Below, piece after piece: positions 12,718-24,428 of a stretch of DNA of 64,000 bases. The translations under genes and the position numbers were made by a program. Source of the stretch: Promerops cafer (taxonomy: Eukaryota; Chordata; Aves; Passeriformes; Nectariniidae). Under the pieces are notes generated by a model. The model did not search any database. It worked only from the letters and a program-made list of their open reading frames with translations, and was not told where the DNA came from. Within the stretch, counting starts at the first letter, position 1. Every line of letters starts with the position of its first letter. The stretch covers positions 62,001-126,000 of the forward strand of contig VZSE01001852.1 of NCBI GenBank assembly GCA_013398275.1. Reading direction: 5' to 3'.

Positions 12718-15700
12718 TATGACCCCCATATCAAGAGGGAGCACAGCAGTAGGTTCTCAACCCACAGGCTGTTGGTTTCAGACATTTCCTTATGGAACAG
12801 GGATCACGAACAGGGAAAATGGAATTAACAAAGGTGTTTGAAATAGGGAAGAGTGGTACCAAACTGGAGATCCGTGTGTGTGTTTTAGCTTGTACATCCT
12901 AGAGGCATCTGCTGCCAAAGCATCTCCTCTGTGGGATGCAGGATTGTCTCCAACCACCCCACCAATCTCCAATCCGTGTCATTGCATGAGAACAACTGCC
13001 ACGGACTTAATTAACATCAGTTAATGGGGAAAACAGAGAGAAAATGTGGGGTTTTTGGCTCAACAGCCATTGGCCACCAGTGAGTGTGACAGGGCTGTGG
13101 GGATGGGGGCAGCTGGGACAGGGGGGGACACAGACCTGGGTGTGTCCAGCTAAGGTGTTCCAGGTGGAGTGGGGCTGCACACCAAAACACACCTCGGAGG
13201 CAGCAACATCCAAGAAGTGAAGTCACTGATGATTAAAAAAACCCCAAAAGAACCCCAAAAAAGAAATGACTACTTGATCCAAGCTTTTACTCTGTTTCCC
13301 AGTAGCTGTTGCCCAAACACCACCAGAGAATACCCAAGCCACCCAGGTTATTCCCAGGGGCACAGAAGTGCTTTGCTGCCAGTGTTCAGTGAGTGACAAA
13401 TCAAATCCAGGGATCTCCAACTGGGAGAATCATCTGCCATCTGCTCTTCAGTCACTTGGGAAGTCTTTCCATACTGGGATGGGAGAGGTAAGATCCAAAT
13501 GACGGGGAGGCTACAGACAGAGAAACATTGTGTGTCTTTTTATCCTCTAAGAAATCCCATGAAAAGCCTTTTACTTTGAATTTGGTACAAAGCTGGATTT
13601 CAGGCTCTGAAGTCGAGCATTTCTATTTGAGGTGATGAACCCTGAAAGGAAAAAAAGCCATTTTTCTTCTTGGGGAAGTCTCCCAAGTTGATCAGTTCGA
13701 TCCATTTAATGAAACTTGGAGGGCTGGCCTTTGACCAGCAGCGTTGTTGGGATCCACAGCAGAGGATGGATTGCCTGGAAGGGCAGCCATGGGTGAGCCA
13801 AGGGAATTCAGTTTCCTTGAGATTGCTCCTGAAAGGGACAAGAAACTTCCTCCTCGAAGCCTCCCTGGAGACATCTCCCAAAGCAGCGCAAGCGGAGCCA
13901 GCGGAGCGGAGAGATTTTGTACAAATCATTAATAAGCACAAGGAAACGCTACAAAATGTTCATTGTCAGGCTGTTGATTCCATTCCAGTTGTGGGGAAAC
14001 ATCTGTTTGTCTTTGCTCGAGCTTGGGAAGCACCGTGAAGCATTAGAATTAATTCCAGAGCTGTTACATTTGCGATTTCATTGTCGTTCTGGGTTTGTTC
14101 TCTGATAAAGCGCATTCAAAATCACAGCAGATGCCAGCTTTCAGCATAATTTTTTGAAGGATTTAAGTCTTATTCTGGTCAGGTTTGAAATAAAACAGGT
14201 AAAGGGTTTCTGAACTCCTGGTAAATCCCTTCATAATTAAAAAGAGGGGAATTTGTTTCAAGCCTAATTTGAAGGATTTCTTCAGGATGGTACTGCTGTA
14301 GTTCGCTACCCACCTTTATTATAATTAATAACGTAATTACAATCAAAAGGGATCTCAGTAGGAATACTGATAAGACATGGGGATTTTGATAACATTGGAC
14401 ATCATGGGAAAACTTGTTGGCATATGAAAAAATCAAGGACTTTTGTCCCTCACTTTTGACATTGCTTGACCAGACCTGCAAGGCCCAGAGGTTAAAAAAA
14501 ATTCCCTTATTTTATAGAAAGTAACAGAACCAAGACCATTCCCAGCCCATGCCCAGCAAGGAAACAAATTTAGAAGCTGTTATTTGAAGAGGCTACAGAA
14601 AATTCAATTTAAATGGTTCCTGTGAATGCATATCTTCTAAGGGAGGTTTATTTTGACTATACCTTTGCCCTGACTTTCTTTTTGTTCTGCAGAAATATTT
14701 GTTTGGGGTTTTTTTGCTTTGTTTGGGTTTTTTTTTGCTTTGTTTGTTTGTTTTTTTTTTATGGGAGCTTTCTGTTCAATGATTACTACAAGCCCTTGGC
14801 TCCAAAGGACACAAATTGCCAGGTCCAAGCGTGTCTGTGGAGATCATGATTGATGGACAAGGGAATAACTCCAGCCTCCACCCTGGGTTAGAGATAAAGA
14901 TGAAGTCTTGAGATGTGAATTGTTTCCTTGTGGAGTCAGGAAGGGTCCAAGATGTCAGGAGGAATATTTGGTTTGTTTTCCCCGATTTTTATGACTTTTT
15001 TCCATGCCTGTGTTTGAATGTTGCTGGTGGATTTCAGGGAATTAAAACCAAGTCTTGCTCAAGTAGTGGATTCAGCAGGAGAGAGAATTTAGTGAGGAAT
15101 CACAAAATAAAATATAAAATACACCAGGTGCATGACCAGGGAAGTCAGCAGTCATGGAAAGCTGCTCCTGTAGATAAAAGAATTGGGTCAGGGGAGAGAG
15201 AGCTGGCAAAGACAAAGTCTTGAGCACCTTTATCAGGAAAAAAAGGAGCTGGGTTGGCTGTCAGAAAGGGAGAGAACGAGATTAGAAAATCAAATGGCAC
15301 GGCCTCTCCTGCTCCTCCGTGTCAGGGTCAGCTGGGCACCCTTCTGAATTTCTATGGGCATTATCTTTGGACATGTGGAGTAACTGAAAATACAGCTGGT
15401 ATTGAATTGTTGGGAAATTTCCCTTAAAATGGGGGCACTATATCCTAATTCCCAAATACAATTACTGCAGAATAATTTGGGATCTAAACAGGTCCTAAAT
15501 AGTCAAACCCACCAACTTACCTCCTTTTCTGTCCCAGGGAACGCCACCATAGCTGATTTTAAAGTTTGCAGAAGTCCTGATGTTCTAAATATCTGAAATA
15601 AAATTTTTAAAAATCCTTGTATTATGTAGCACCTGAGACTTAATTAGAATAGAAAACAAAATGAACTTCTGGGGAAGGTCTACAAATTTGGCTCAGCCAC

Positions 15701-16018
15701 TTTTTATTGTTTTCCCAATATGGAAAATCAATTCCATTTTAGATTTGCAAAAGGTTATTTTAGGACCACCAGCAACTGTTGTAATCAATATCACCCACCT
15801 GCATTAAATAAAGATATATTTTATATATATTATAATAAGTTATAAATGAAATTCAGATTTTTGTTCAGGAGTTCTCCCACACAGAAACTGCTGCAGGCTT
15901 GGAGTTTATTCTATAGAATTATTTGTCTTCTAATGGCATCCATTTCTAGGACATGTTCCTAATGTGTAGGGATTAACTCTGGTTCTGGATAATTTTAGGA
16001 CAATTAAATGTACGAAAA
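12718..16018. other. Single-copy non-coding DNA
   Basis: No recognised gene. T-rich stretches lie at about 14,700-14,760, where GCTTTGTTTG-type repeats are mixed with T-runs. AT-only sequence lies around 15,815-15,850. Open frames such as 13,600-13,941 (minus) and 13,670-14,038 (plus) overlap each other on opposite strands and show no family signature. Confidence 0.55.
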
Positions 16019-16170
16019 TATAGAATTATGGAAATATTCAGGAAAAGAGCTTTAAGATCATCAAATCCAACCATCAACGAGCAGCTCGCCAAATTAACAC
16101 CAAATTAAACCTTGTGCCCAGTGCCACATCCAGAGAGGGGCTGGAGCCCCATCCAGCCACGTGGAATTTC
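16019..16170 (-). mobile_element. CR1 LINE fragment, antisense, old
   Basis: The plus strand reads TATAGAATTATGGAAATATTC, then AGATCATCAAATCCAACCATC and CAGTGCCACATCCAGAGAGG. This is antisense CR1 of the ATCATCAAATCCAACC subfamily. Divergence is high and the 5' limit is approximate. Confidence 0.75.
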
Positions 16171-17947
16171 TCTAGAAATGAAATAAAAATGGCATTGCAG
16201 AGACAAGCACGGCCCCTTTTTTCTGTGGGGAAAGTATTTCTGCACAGCATGAAGGGATTCCTTTGGCAAAATTGCATCAATTCTCCTCTCATTTCCAAGG
16301 GAAGGATAAGGCAAGTGGGCAAAATATTATGGCACCTCCAGAAATTAGATTTTTTTCCCTTTTTCATTCAGCTTTGTTAGTGTTAAACCCTCCAGCACCC
16401 CTCTCCAATTGCCAGATAGATTGAAAAATGCACATTTTGATAAAAATGCTGTCCCTTGTTTCAGCTGGATCTTAGTTTCTAATTCCTGGGGAAAAAGTTG
16501 CTCTTTTTATTGCTTAGTTTGGAACGGCTCCAATTCAACCCTGGAAGGAAGACCTGGATGGAATATAGGCAAATATAAACTGGGTTTTCTATAAAAATAC
16601 ACTGAAAATTCACCTTGCAATCTCTCTCCTGCACCCAGATGGCAGCAGGATGCTCTTTATAACACAGGAGAGAGCTTTGGAGAGGATGTTCAACACCTCC
16701 ACTTAGGTTTATTCTGATTATTTAAACCACTTTAAATAAAAACAAACACCTCCTCCAACCTAATAATTGTAAGGCAGCTTCATGACCTCGGCAAAGCTGG
16801 GTTAAATACAGCTCTAAATTCTCCCACCACAAAAATCTATACAGAAGTAGAATGAACAGCTTTGGATGTCCAATTCCTTTTTTTTTTTTTTTTCTTTTTT
16901 AATTTTTTTTTTTTTAAAGGAGGAGGAAGGATCTGAATGTTTAGGGCTGTAATACATCCTTGTGGGATTTAGGTCTGATTATCTTCTTTTTCCTGGATTT
17001 CTTCTATCTCCTCAAGTAATTGAGCTCATATCCACACTTAGCCCAGGTCTATTTGGTTATGGAGACCTTGATTTAATGAGTGCTGAGTTTCCCAGGCAAG
17101 GACAAAGGTATTGCTGAGGCTTAACAGGGCTGAGCATGAACTAAAGATTGCTCTGGTCAATAAGATCCTGGTTTTTGGGAGGTGTTTGAGGAGATGCTCA
17201 TGGAAATCTGAAGTTCTGGGTGTTAATTTTGGAGCTTAACAGCTGGGGGACAAAAGCTGTGCGCAGTAAGGGGGGAAAAGCAAATAAAAACAACAACAAA
17301 AAGCAAGCTGGTGATGGCAGATATGGAAAAGAGGCTTTATTTCATCTCTTGCCCAGGTTTTTTGTACTGAGGAGCAGCAGTGAGACAAATGCAGCCTTCC
17401 CTGGACCACAGGCAATGACTTTTCCCTCAGCAGAACCAAATCTTGTGCCTGGGGTCTGCAGGAAATGCCAGGAGCAGGAGGAGCTCTGTGCTGCACCAGT
17501 GCACTGGGAATGCAGCACTCCTGCCAAACTGGAGCAGAATTCCCTGCTCTTGGCAGGAAAGGGGACACTGGGTGAGGTGCTGCTGGTTCAGAAACCACAC
17601 CCAGAGCCGGCTGTGGGCTGCGGGTCAACCCTTAATTTTATGTGCTCATAAATCCCCTGAAGATAAAAAGTTGTCTGGTTTGGGAGCCAAGTGCACGTTG
17701 AGCAACCCTTTAAAATTCAGCCGGGTTTGTGGGTTTAATTACATGTGCAGAGCATAAAGAAATGGCTGCTGGGGTTTGTGATTTACAGTGGTCACTTCAG
17801 GTAACCACAAATGTATTCTAAACCTCCTCAGAAAATCATCTGGATATGGTGCTGGTGCAGCTGGAATCTTTGAGATTGGAGTATGGGATTTTCTCGTTCG
17901 TATGTTCAGCACCAAACCCACCAAAATTCAGATTTTTTTAAAAATCT
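16171..17947. other. Single-copy DNA with a long T/A-rich tract
   Basis: A T-rich tract broken by CTT and AAT lies at about 16,878-16,917. The rest is ordinary non-coding DNA. Overlapping open frames on both strands at 17,220-17,651 give no recognisable protein. Confidence 0.55.
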
Positions 17948-18335
17948 GAGAGGCTGAGAGAGCTGGGATTGTTCAGCCTGGAGAAGGAAAGTTTTGGAGT
18001 GACCTCAGTGCGACCTTCCAGAACCTGAAGGAGCTGCAGGAAAGATGGAGAGAGAGGATTTACATGGGATGGAGTGACTGGAAAAGGGGGAATGGCTTCA
18101 AACTGCCAGAGGGCAGGGATGGATGGGATACTGGGGAGGAATTGTTCCCTGAGAGAGGGGAGGCCCTGGAATAGAATTCCCAGAGCAGCTGTGGCTGCCC
18201 CATCCCTGGCAGTGTCCAAGGCCAGGCTGGACAGGGTTTGGAGCACCCTGGGACAGTAGAAGGTGTCCCTGGGGGTGGAACTGGATGATCTTTAAGGTCC
18301 CTCCCAACCCAAACCAGCCTGTGATCGCATGATTT
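17948..18335 (+). mobile_element. CR1 LINE fragment, ~390 bp
   Basis: This is a sense CR1 3' segment and one of the longest here. It runs from GAGAGAGCTGGGATTGTTCAG and CCTGGAGAAGG, through CCTGAAGGAGCTGCAGG, GGCTTCAAACTGCCAGAGGG, GGGATACTGGGGAGGAATTG, CCCAGAGCAGCTGTGGCTGC and GTCCAAGGCCAGGCTGG, to GATGATCTTTAAGGTCCC. It ends in a decayed tail (TGTGATCGCATGATTTT). Open frames over it, up to 102 codons, are by-products. Confidence 0.95.
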
Positions 18336-18877
18336 TATTTTGATACAATAATTTCTATTTTGCATGCGTATTTTATTTGTTTCTCCCCTTCTTCCCTACC
18401 TTTTGTCCCACTGCATAATTTTTCTAGGGTTTAAAAGTAGGAGTGACACGGAGGTGGACAAGGGGAATGAGAGACTTTGTCCTGTAGTGTCTGAACTTTT
18501 GCAAGGGGAAATTGTCTTTACGGGACGGTGCCAGTGCCCGGTGCAGACAGTGTGGGAGAGCTGGAAGGAGCAAGGACAGGCAGCTCTTGTTCCTTCCCCT
18601 GGAAGAAGATCATCGTGGGCAAAAAGCCACTCCATCATGCAGTGAACGATCCCAGCTGCTGCAGGTTGCAAAGTTTCAAGGCCACTCTTCCAAAGCTGTG
18701 GCAGAGGAGCGCTCGGGGAGCAGCAGGGAGATGATCCATCCCCGCTGACAAATCCAAGTTTTCCCGTTCGGGTGTGCAGGAGTGCGTGGCAGACATCTGC
18801 TCCCCGTGCCACAGCAGCAGCCACCACTGGTTTTCCCAGCTCCTTGGAGCAGGGATGTGCAAGGAGCTGAGCAGAAC
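18336..18877. other. Single-copy DNA before the satellite array
   Basis: No gene is recognised. The stretch is more GC-rich and contains more CpG than its surroundings as it nears the satellite. Open frames on both strands run into or overlap the array and have no family signature. Confidence 0.5.
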
Positions 18878-19845
18878 GGTCACGGTATGGTCACGGTATG
18901 GTCACGGGATGGTCACGTCATGGTCACGTCATGGTCACGGTATGGTCTCGTCATGGTCATGTCATGGTCACGGTATGGTCTCGTCATGGTCATGTCATGG
19001 TCACGGTATGGTCTCGTCATGGTCATGTCATGGTCACGGTATGGTCTCGTCATGGTCATGTCATGGTCACGGTATGGTCTCGTCATGGTCATGTCATGGT
19101 CACGGTATGGTCTCGTCATGGTCATGTCATGGTCACGGTATGGTCTCGTCATGGTCATGTCATGGTCACGGTATGGTCTCGTCATGGTCATGTCATGGTC
19201 ACGGTATGGTCTCGTCATGGTCATGTCATGGTCACGGTATGGTCTCGTCATGGTCATGTCATGGTCACGGTATGGTCTCGTCATGGTCATGTCATGGTCA
19301 CGGTATGGTCTCGTCATGGTCATGTCATGGTCACGGTATGGTCTCGTCATGGTCATGTCATGGTCACGGTATGGTCTCGTCATGGTCATGTCATGGTCAC
19401 GGTATGGTCTCGTCATGGTCATGTCATGGTCACGGTATGGTCTCGTCATGGTCATGTCATGGTCACGGTATGGTCTCGTCATGGTCATGTCATGGTCACG
19501 GTATGGTCTCGTCATGGTCATGTCATGGTCACGGTATGGTCTCGTCATGGTCATGTCATGGTCACGGTATGGTCTCGTCATGGTCATGTCATGGTCACGG
19601 TATGGTCTCGTCATGGTCATGTCATGGTCACGGTATGGTCTCGTCATGGTCATGTCATGGTCACGGTATGGTCTCGTCATGGTCATGTCATGGTCACGGT
19701 ATGGTCTCGTCATGGTCATGTCATGGTCACGGTATGGTCTCGTCATGGTCATGTCATGGTCACGGTATGGTCTCGTCATGGTCATGTCATGGTCACGGTA
19801 TGGTCTCGTCATGGTCATGTCATGGTCACGGTATGGTCACGTCAG
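18878..19845. repeat. 11-bp satellite with 33-bp higher-order units
   Basis: The array is 968 bp, exactly 88 monomers of 11 bp. Five 11-bp monomers at the left edge (18,878-18,932) are variants of GGTCACGGTAT and GGTCACGTCAT. From 18,933 to 19,823 a three-monomer unit repeats 27 times with no difference that I can see; its monomers are GGTCACGGTAT, GGTCTCGTCAT and GGTCATGTCAT in that order. Two more variant monomers close the array (19,824-19,845). Because 33 is a multiple of three, all three plus frames and one minus frame stay open for more than 300 codons, but the peptides are only 11-residue repeats. Each unit holds two CpG sites and repeated TGGTCA motifs. Confidence 0.97.
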
Positions 19846-20506
19846 GGTGAGAATGGATCTCTGAACAGATGAATTCACACAAGATGGATTTTGGACATCT
19901 AGACACATCACAGGAGCCCTGTAAATCAGGCTCTTTGGAAGGGCAGAGCACGCAGAACACTCCGAGACCTTGCAGATGTGATTAAACCGACCTGCCCGTG
20001 CTGCTCCGGTGGATTCCAGAATTCCAAGCTGCCCACGCTGCTTTTATCAGCGTTTAACTTCCAGCAGTCTCACGCTTCCACGCATCCACCCCAGCTGCTG
20101 CTGGGTCACTGAAGGATTTCACCACTGAATTCTTCTTATGAACCGGCTTTCCTGGCTAGGTCTTCTATTTCCAGAGACTTAAATTCAGTGTATATTCAGA
20201 AAGTTCTCTCTATACAATCTGTATATAGTTTATTCTGTTTATATATATAAATATCCTTATATTCCCTAAATAGTTTAGACAGTTGTTCTCTCTTTATAGA
20301 AATTATTTTTATAGTTTACATAGAAATTCTGTCTTTATAGAAACTATTTATACAGATAGTTTGCACAGATATCCTCTGTTTATATAAATTATTTTATATA
20401 GAGAATATAAACTCTATTTAAAGAGTTCTATCTACATGTTATGTATAGAAATAGGTGCTATTATACAGATTATAGTTTTTGTATTCTTGTTTTTATCCTT
20501 TTTAAA
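19846..20506. repeat. AT-rich degenerate tandem region up to the gap
   Basis: From about 20,160 the sequence is dominated by diverged repeats of phrases such as TTTATAGAAATTATTTTTATAG, TAGTTTACATAGAAATTCTG and CTGTTTATATA, spaced about 40-55 bp apart. This suggests a decayed AT-rich minisatellite. The first 300 bp, after the satellite, are ordinary single-copy DNA. Confidence 0.6.
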
Positions 20507-21492
20507 NNNNNNNNNNNNNNNNNNNNNNNNNNNNNNNNNNNNNNNNNNNNNNNNNNNNNNNNNNNNNNNNNNNNNNNNNNNNNNNNNNNNNNNNNNNNNN
20601 NNNNNNNNNNNNNNNNNNNNNNNNNNNNNNNNNNNNNNNNNNNNNNNNNNNNNNNNNNNNNNNNNNNNNNNNNNNNNNNNNNNNNNNNNNNNNNNNNNNN
20701 NNNNNNNNNNNNNNNNNNNNNNNNNNNNNNNNNNNNNNNNNNNNNNNNNNNNNNNNNNNNNNNNNNNNNNNNNNNNNNNNNNNNNNNNNNNNNNNNNNNN
20801 NNNNNNNNNNNNNNNNNNNNNNNNNNNNNNNNNNNNNNNNNNNNNNNNNNNNNNNNNNNNNNNNNNNNNNNNNNNNNNNNNNNNNNNNNNNNNNNNNNNN
20901 NNNNNNNNNNNNNNNNNNNNNNNNNNNNNNNNNNNNNNNNNNNNNNNNNNNNNNNNNNNNNNNNNNNNNNNNNNNNNNNNNNNNNNNNNNNNNNNNNNNN
21001 NNNNNNNNNNNNNNNNNNNNNNNNNNNNNNNNNNNNNNNNNNNNNNNNNNNNNNNNNNNNNNNNNNNNNNNNNNNNNNNNNNNNNNNNNNNNNNNNNNNN
21101 NNNNNNNNNNNNNNNNNNNNNNNNNNNNNNNNNNNNNNNNNNNNNNNNNNNNNNNNNNNNNNNNNNNNNNNNNNNNNNNNNNNNNNNNNNNNNNNNNNNN
21201 NNNNNNNNNNNNNNNNNNNNNNNNNNNNNNNNNNNNNNNNNNNNNNNNNNNNNNNNNNNNNNNNNNNNNNNNNNNNNNNNNNNNNNNNNNNNNNNNNNNN
21301 NNNNNNNNNNNNNNNNNNNNNNNNNNNNNNNNNNNNNNNNNNNNNNNNNNNNNNNNNNNNNNNNNNNNNNNNNNNNNNNNNNNNNNNNNNNNNNNNNNNN
21401 NNNNNNNNNNNNNNNNNNNNNNNNNNNNNNNNNNNNNNNNNNNNNNNNNNNNNNNNNNNNNNNNNNNNNNNNNNNNNNNNNNNNNNNNNNNN
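20507..21492. other. Assembly gap (986 N)
   Basis: There is no sequence here. The gap sits between AT-rich repeat DNA and a hexamer microsatellite, so it was probably caused by simple-repeat sequence. Open frames drawn across it are artefacts. Confidence 0.99.
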
Positions 21493-21547
21493 ATTTTCAT
21501 TTTCATTTTCATTTTCATTTTCATTTTTATTTTTATTTTTATTTTTT
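21493..21547. repeat. (ATTTTC)5(ATTTTT)4 microsatellite
   Basis: Five ATTTTC units are followed by four ATTTTT units directly at the gap edge, so the true array may extend into the gap. Confidence 0.95.
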
Positions 21548-24428
21548 GGGATGCTCTGGCTCTCAGGAAGGTTGGGATCTGTCCACTCCCTGAAATTCTT
21601 TGTCCATGCAGAAGCTCTGGAGAGGCTTCCCAGCAGCTCAGGACTCTGCAGAGTTTTCACTGCAGCTCTGAGGGCAGCGGGGATTGATTTCCTTCTCCAC
21701 AGCCGTCTGTAAGACGGGGGAACAGCTGCTCCTGCAGCAGGTGCCAGTCCCAGATTTCCTGGGAGAGAAGCTAACGAGGTTTTAGCAGGTCTGGCTGTCA
21801 GATCAAGATTGTCATTGGATGTTTCTGGTTTTGCTCTATTAAGCAGGCACTGTGATTATTAAAAATTAGGGTTAAACACCTGCAGCAAAAATCTCACTCA
21901 AAAAAAACCCCCAAAAGATTGTGTAGAGACTGGGGATGGTCCCAGAGAAGGACCTGCCCTGGAAGTCTGGGTGATAAAGGCAGGTTCTGATCATGTTTCA
22001 CGAGTTCAGTCGTGATTTATCTGGGGAAGCAAGGGGAGAAGCGAAGTGGAGAGACAAAAATAGATAATTATGGGGAAGCCACCGGTCTAAGAGGCAAGGA
22101 AGCAGCTCTGGTGCAGAAATCCACGGGCAAGTCTCACCTGACAGGGTAGAACAGGCATGAAATGCTGAGCTGGGTGCTCAGGCTGGCTCAGCCAGGCCTC
22201 TTCATGGGACAATTAACAAATCCTGGAGTCCCATTCCCAGTGCTGGCCCAGGGCTTTAGACTGGAGCAGCCTTGCTGGGTGAGCTGGGCCTGGCCCAGCT
22301 TCTGCTGCTCCTCAGAGTGGCTGAAGATCTCAGTCCAAATATCCTGTTGATTATTATTTTTTAAAATAATTTTTCTGGTGCTTTGCTTCCGTTTATCCAA
22401 GAATTCAGTATTCTATTTATGTCCTCTTTTCTTTTGAAAAGACAAGTTTTTTACAGCTTTCTCTAATTCATGGAATTATTCAATTTATCTTCCCAAAGGA
22501 TCACCCTGAGCATTCAGACCACAGCCAGGTAACTGATTATTGGTTATTGATTTCCACTAATCAACCCTCCAGATTATAGAGGCCAAAGGCAACACTGTAA
22601 AATAGAATATTTTATCTCCAACACTTATGCAGACTCAAATGAACTAAAATATTTCTCTCAGAGACTCTATGGGCTGATGATTTCACAGTTAATGCAGTGC
22701 CCCGTTACAGAAATGTAATTAAATCAATGCAAATTCTTGTTTTCATTCCCACATTTTTCAGTGATAATGGCAATAAACACATTACTTTGTTATCACCCTC
22801 ATTCACTGAATTGTCACATCCTTTCATGAGGTCAAATCAAAGATACTGCACTGAAAAGAACCCCTCTATCAAAATTTGACATTTCAGTTTTGTTGATCTT
22901 CTGAGAAATATTTATCTGGTAAACACTGATGAACGTTCTGTCTATTTTAGTCATCATTCTCAGCTATCTTGGACAAATATTTCAATGACTGCTGTGGCTG
23001 AAATGCAGATAAAAACCAGATAAAATGCAGATAAAATAATCTCTCTGAGGGCGTTCATAACCCAATTACTTGGGGCTTGGATCCTCCCCATTGAGCTTTT
23101 TTCAGAAATCACTCAAAGCTGAAGGTCTGGATCAAATAAGTTCTACTTGTGTTTTATTACATAAATTGCAAGAGTTTTTCGGAATATTTTCATTTTAGAC
23201 ATTAGGGCTAATTTCTCTCAGAGTCCACTTGTAAAATGATGTTAGAAATAGTTGTAACAACAGGATATTTGATACTGAGAGTTGCCTGGAGGCTTGGAAA
23301 TGATTCAGTGGAGGGAGGCAGTTTCCCAAAAGAAAAGAAGCTTTTTTTTTATTCCCCAACAGAATCTAAAAGTCAGCCCATTTCAGAAATATTTTAGTTA
23401 TTAGTGGAGATGCTTAAAAGCTGGAAGGAAAAATGTGAAAGTGTCACTCCCAGCTTAGAGTCGCCCTCCAGCTCATTTGATTTTAAGATGGTCTCACTTT
23501 CATTCTACTGTACAGAAGATTTGAAGATAGGAATGTCACAACCAAAGGAATTCGTTATCTCTGTCCTTAAATTTGGGTGGAATTCCTTGCATTTTTTACA
23601 TCTGAGTAGGGATTATTGGAACACTGCTTCATCTGGTGATAGCTGAACCAGCAAACAGAGACCAAGCACAGCTTTTGGGAAAACCAATTTCCACCCCGGT
23701 TTAGAACCAGTTTGTTACAACTCCTGCTGCAGTGTTGTGATGTTTGAAGTCGTTGTTTTACCCGAATTTGTAAGAAATTCAGCAGAGCACTAATTCCACG
23801 AGCCTGAACCTGCTTTTATCCACAGCTGCTGCTCTGCAACTCCTTTTTCTCTGGAGGCTTTGGAAATGGTGCTTCTGGAGGTTGAATGAAAAGCTCTCCA
23901 GGGAACACAGACACTTTATCTGGGAGGCAAAGGAGAGGATGGGAGGGTTTCCTCTGCAGGAACTAAAGTCTAAGGCAGGTTCATGAGTTCACTGAGCTGT
24001 GCTTAAGAAGAATTAATTTCTTAAGAAATAATACCTGAAAAGCAATGCAAACAAACAACTTATTGAAAGAAAATACTTTACCTGTGATGAGAATTGTATC
24101 TGCTTCAGTGAACCTGAGCAGGTTCTTTTGTTATTTATGCCTCCTGACTAATTTAGTTGCTAATACCTGCTAATTCCATTTTTATCAGCTCGGAAGAAAA
24201 ACCAAACCCCGTCATGAAAATGCTGCCTGTAGCCAAATAAGCTCTCTGGTGACACATTTAAAACAGGTTACATGAAACTTCAAGCTTGGTGGAGATTAAA
24301 AGAAAATGGGAAAATTCTCTGAGAGTCACAAAAGGTCTCAGTGCTTAACAGCACTCAGGGAAACGAAACTTTTGGGTTCTGAAATAGATAAAGGGCAGAG
24401 GATGATGTGCCAGGGCCTTCCCATTTTC
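21548..24428. other. Single-copy DNA, possible conserved non-coding block
   Basis: No recognised gene or repeat. The part from about 22,440 to 23,270 is AT-rich, free of CR1 and rich in ATTA/TAAT cores and GATAA motifs, which makes it a candidate regulatory block. The short open frames have no recognisable features. Confidence 0.5.

Noticed and set aside
18878..19845. CRISPR-like direct repeats
   Set aside because: There are no unique spacers between repeats, and the host is a vertebrate.
18774..19872. Open frames of 301-360 codons as a repetitive protein gene
   Set aside because: They are the 33-bp satellite read in four phases. The peptides are exact 11-residue repeats in every frame, and no promoter or splice context supports a gene.
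20436..21712. Open frames of 340-423 codons
   Set aside because: They are almost entirely N, so they arise from the assembly gap and its flanking microsatellite.
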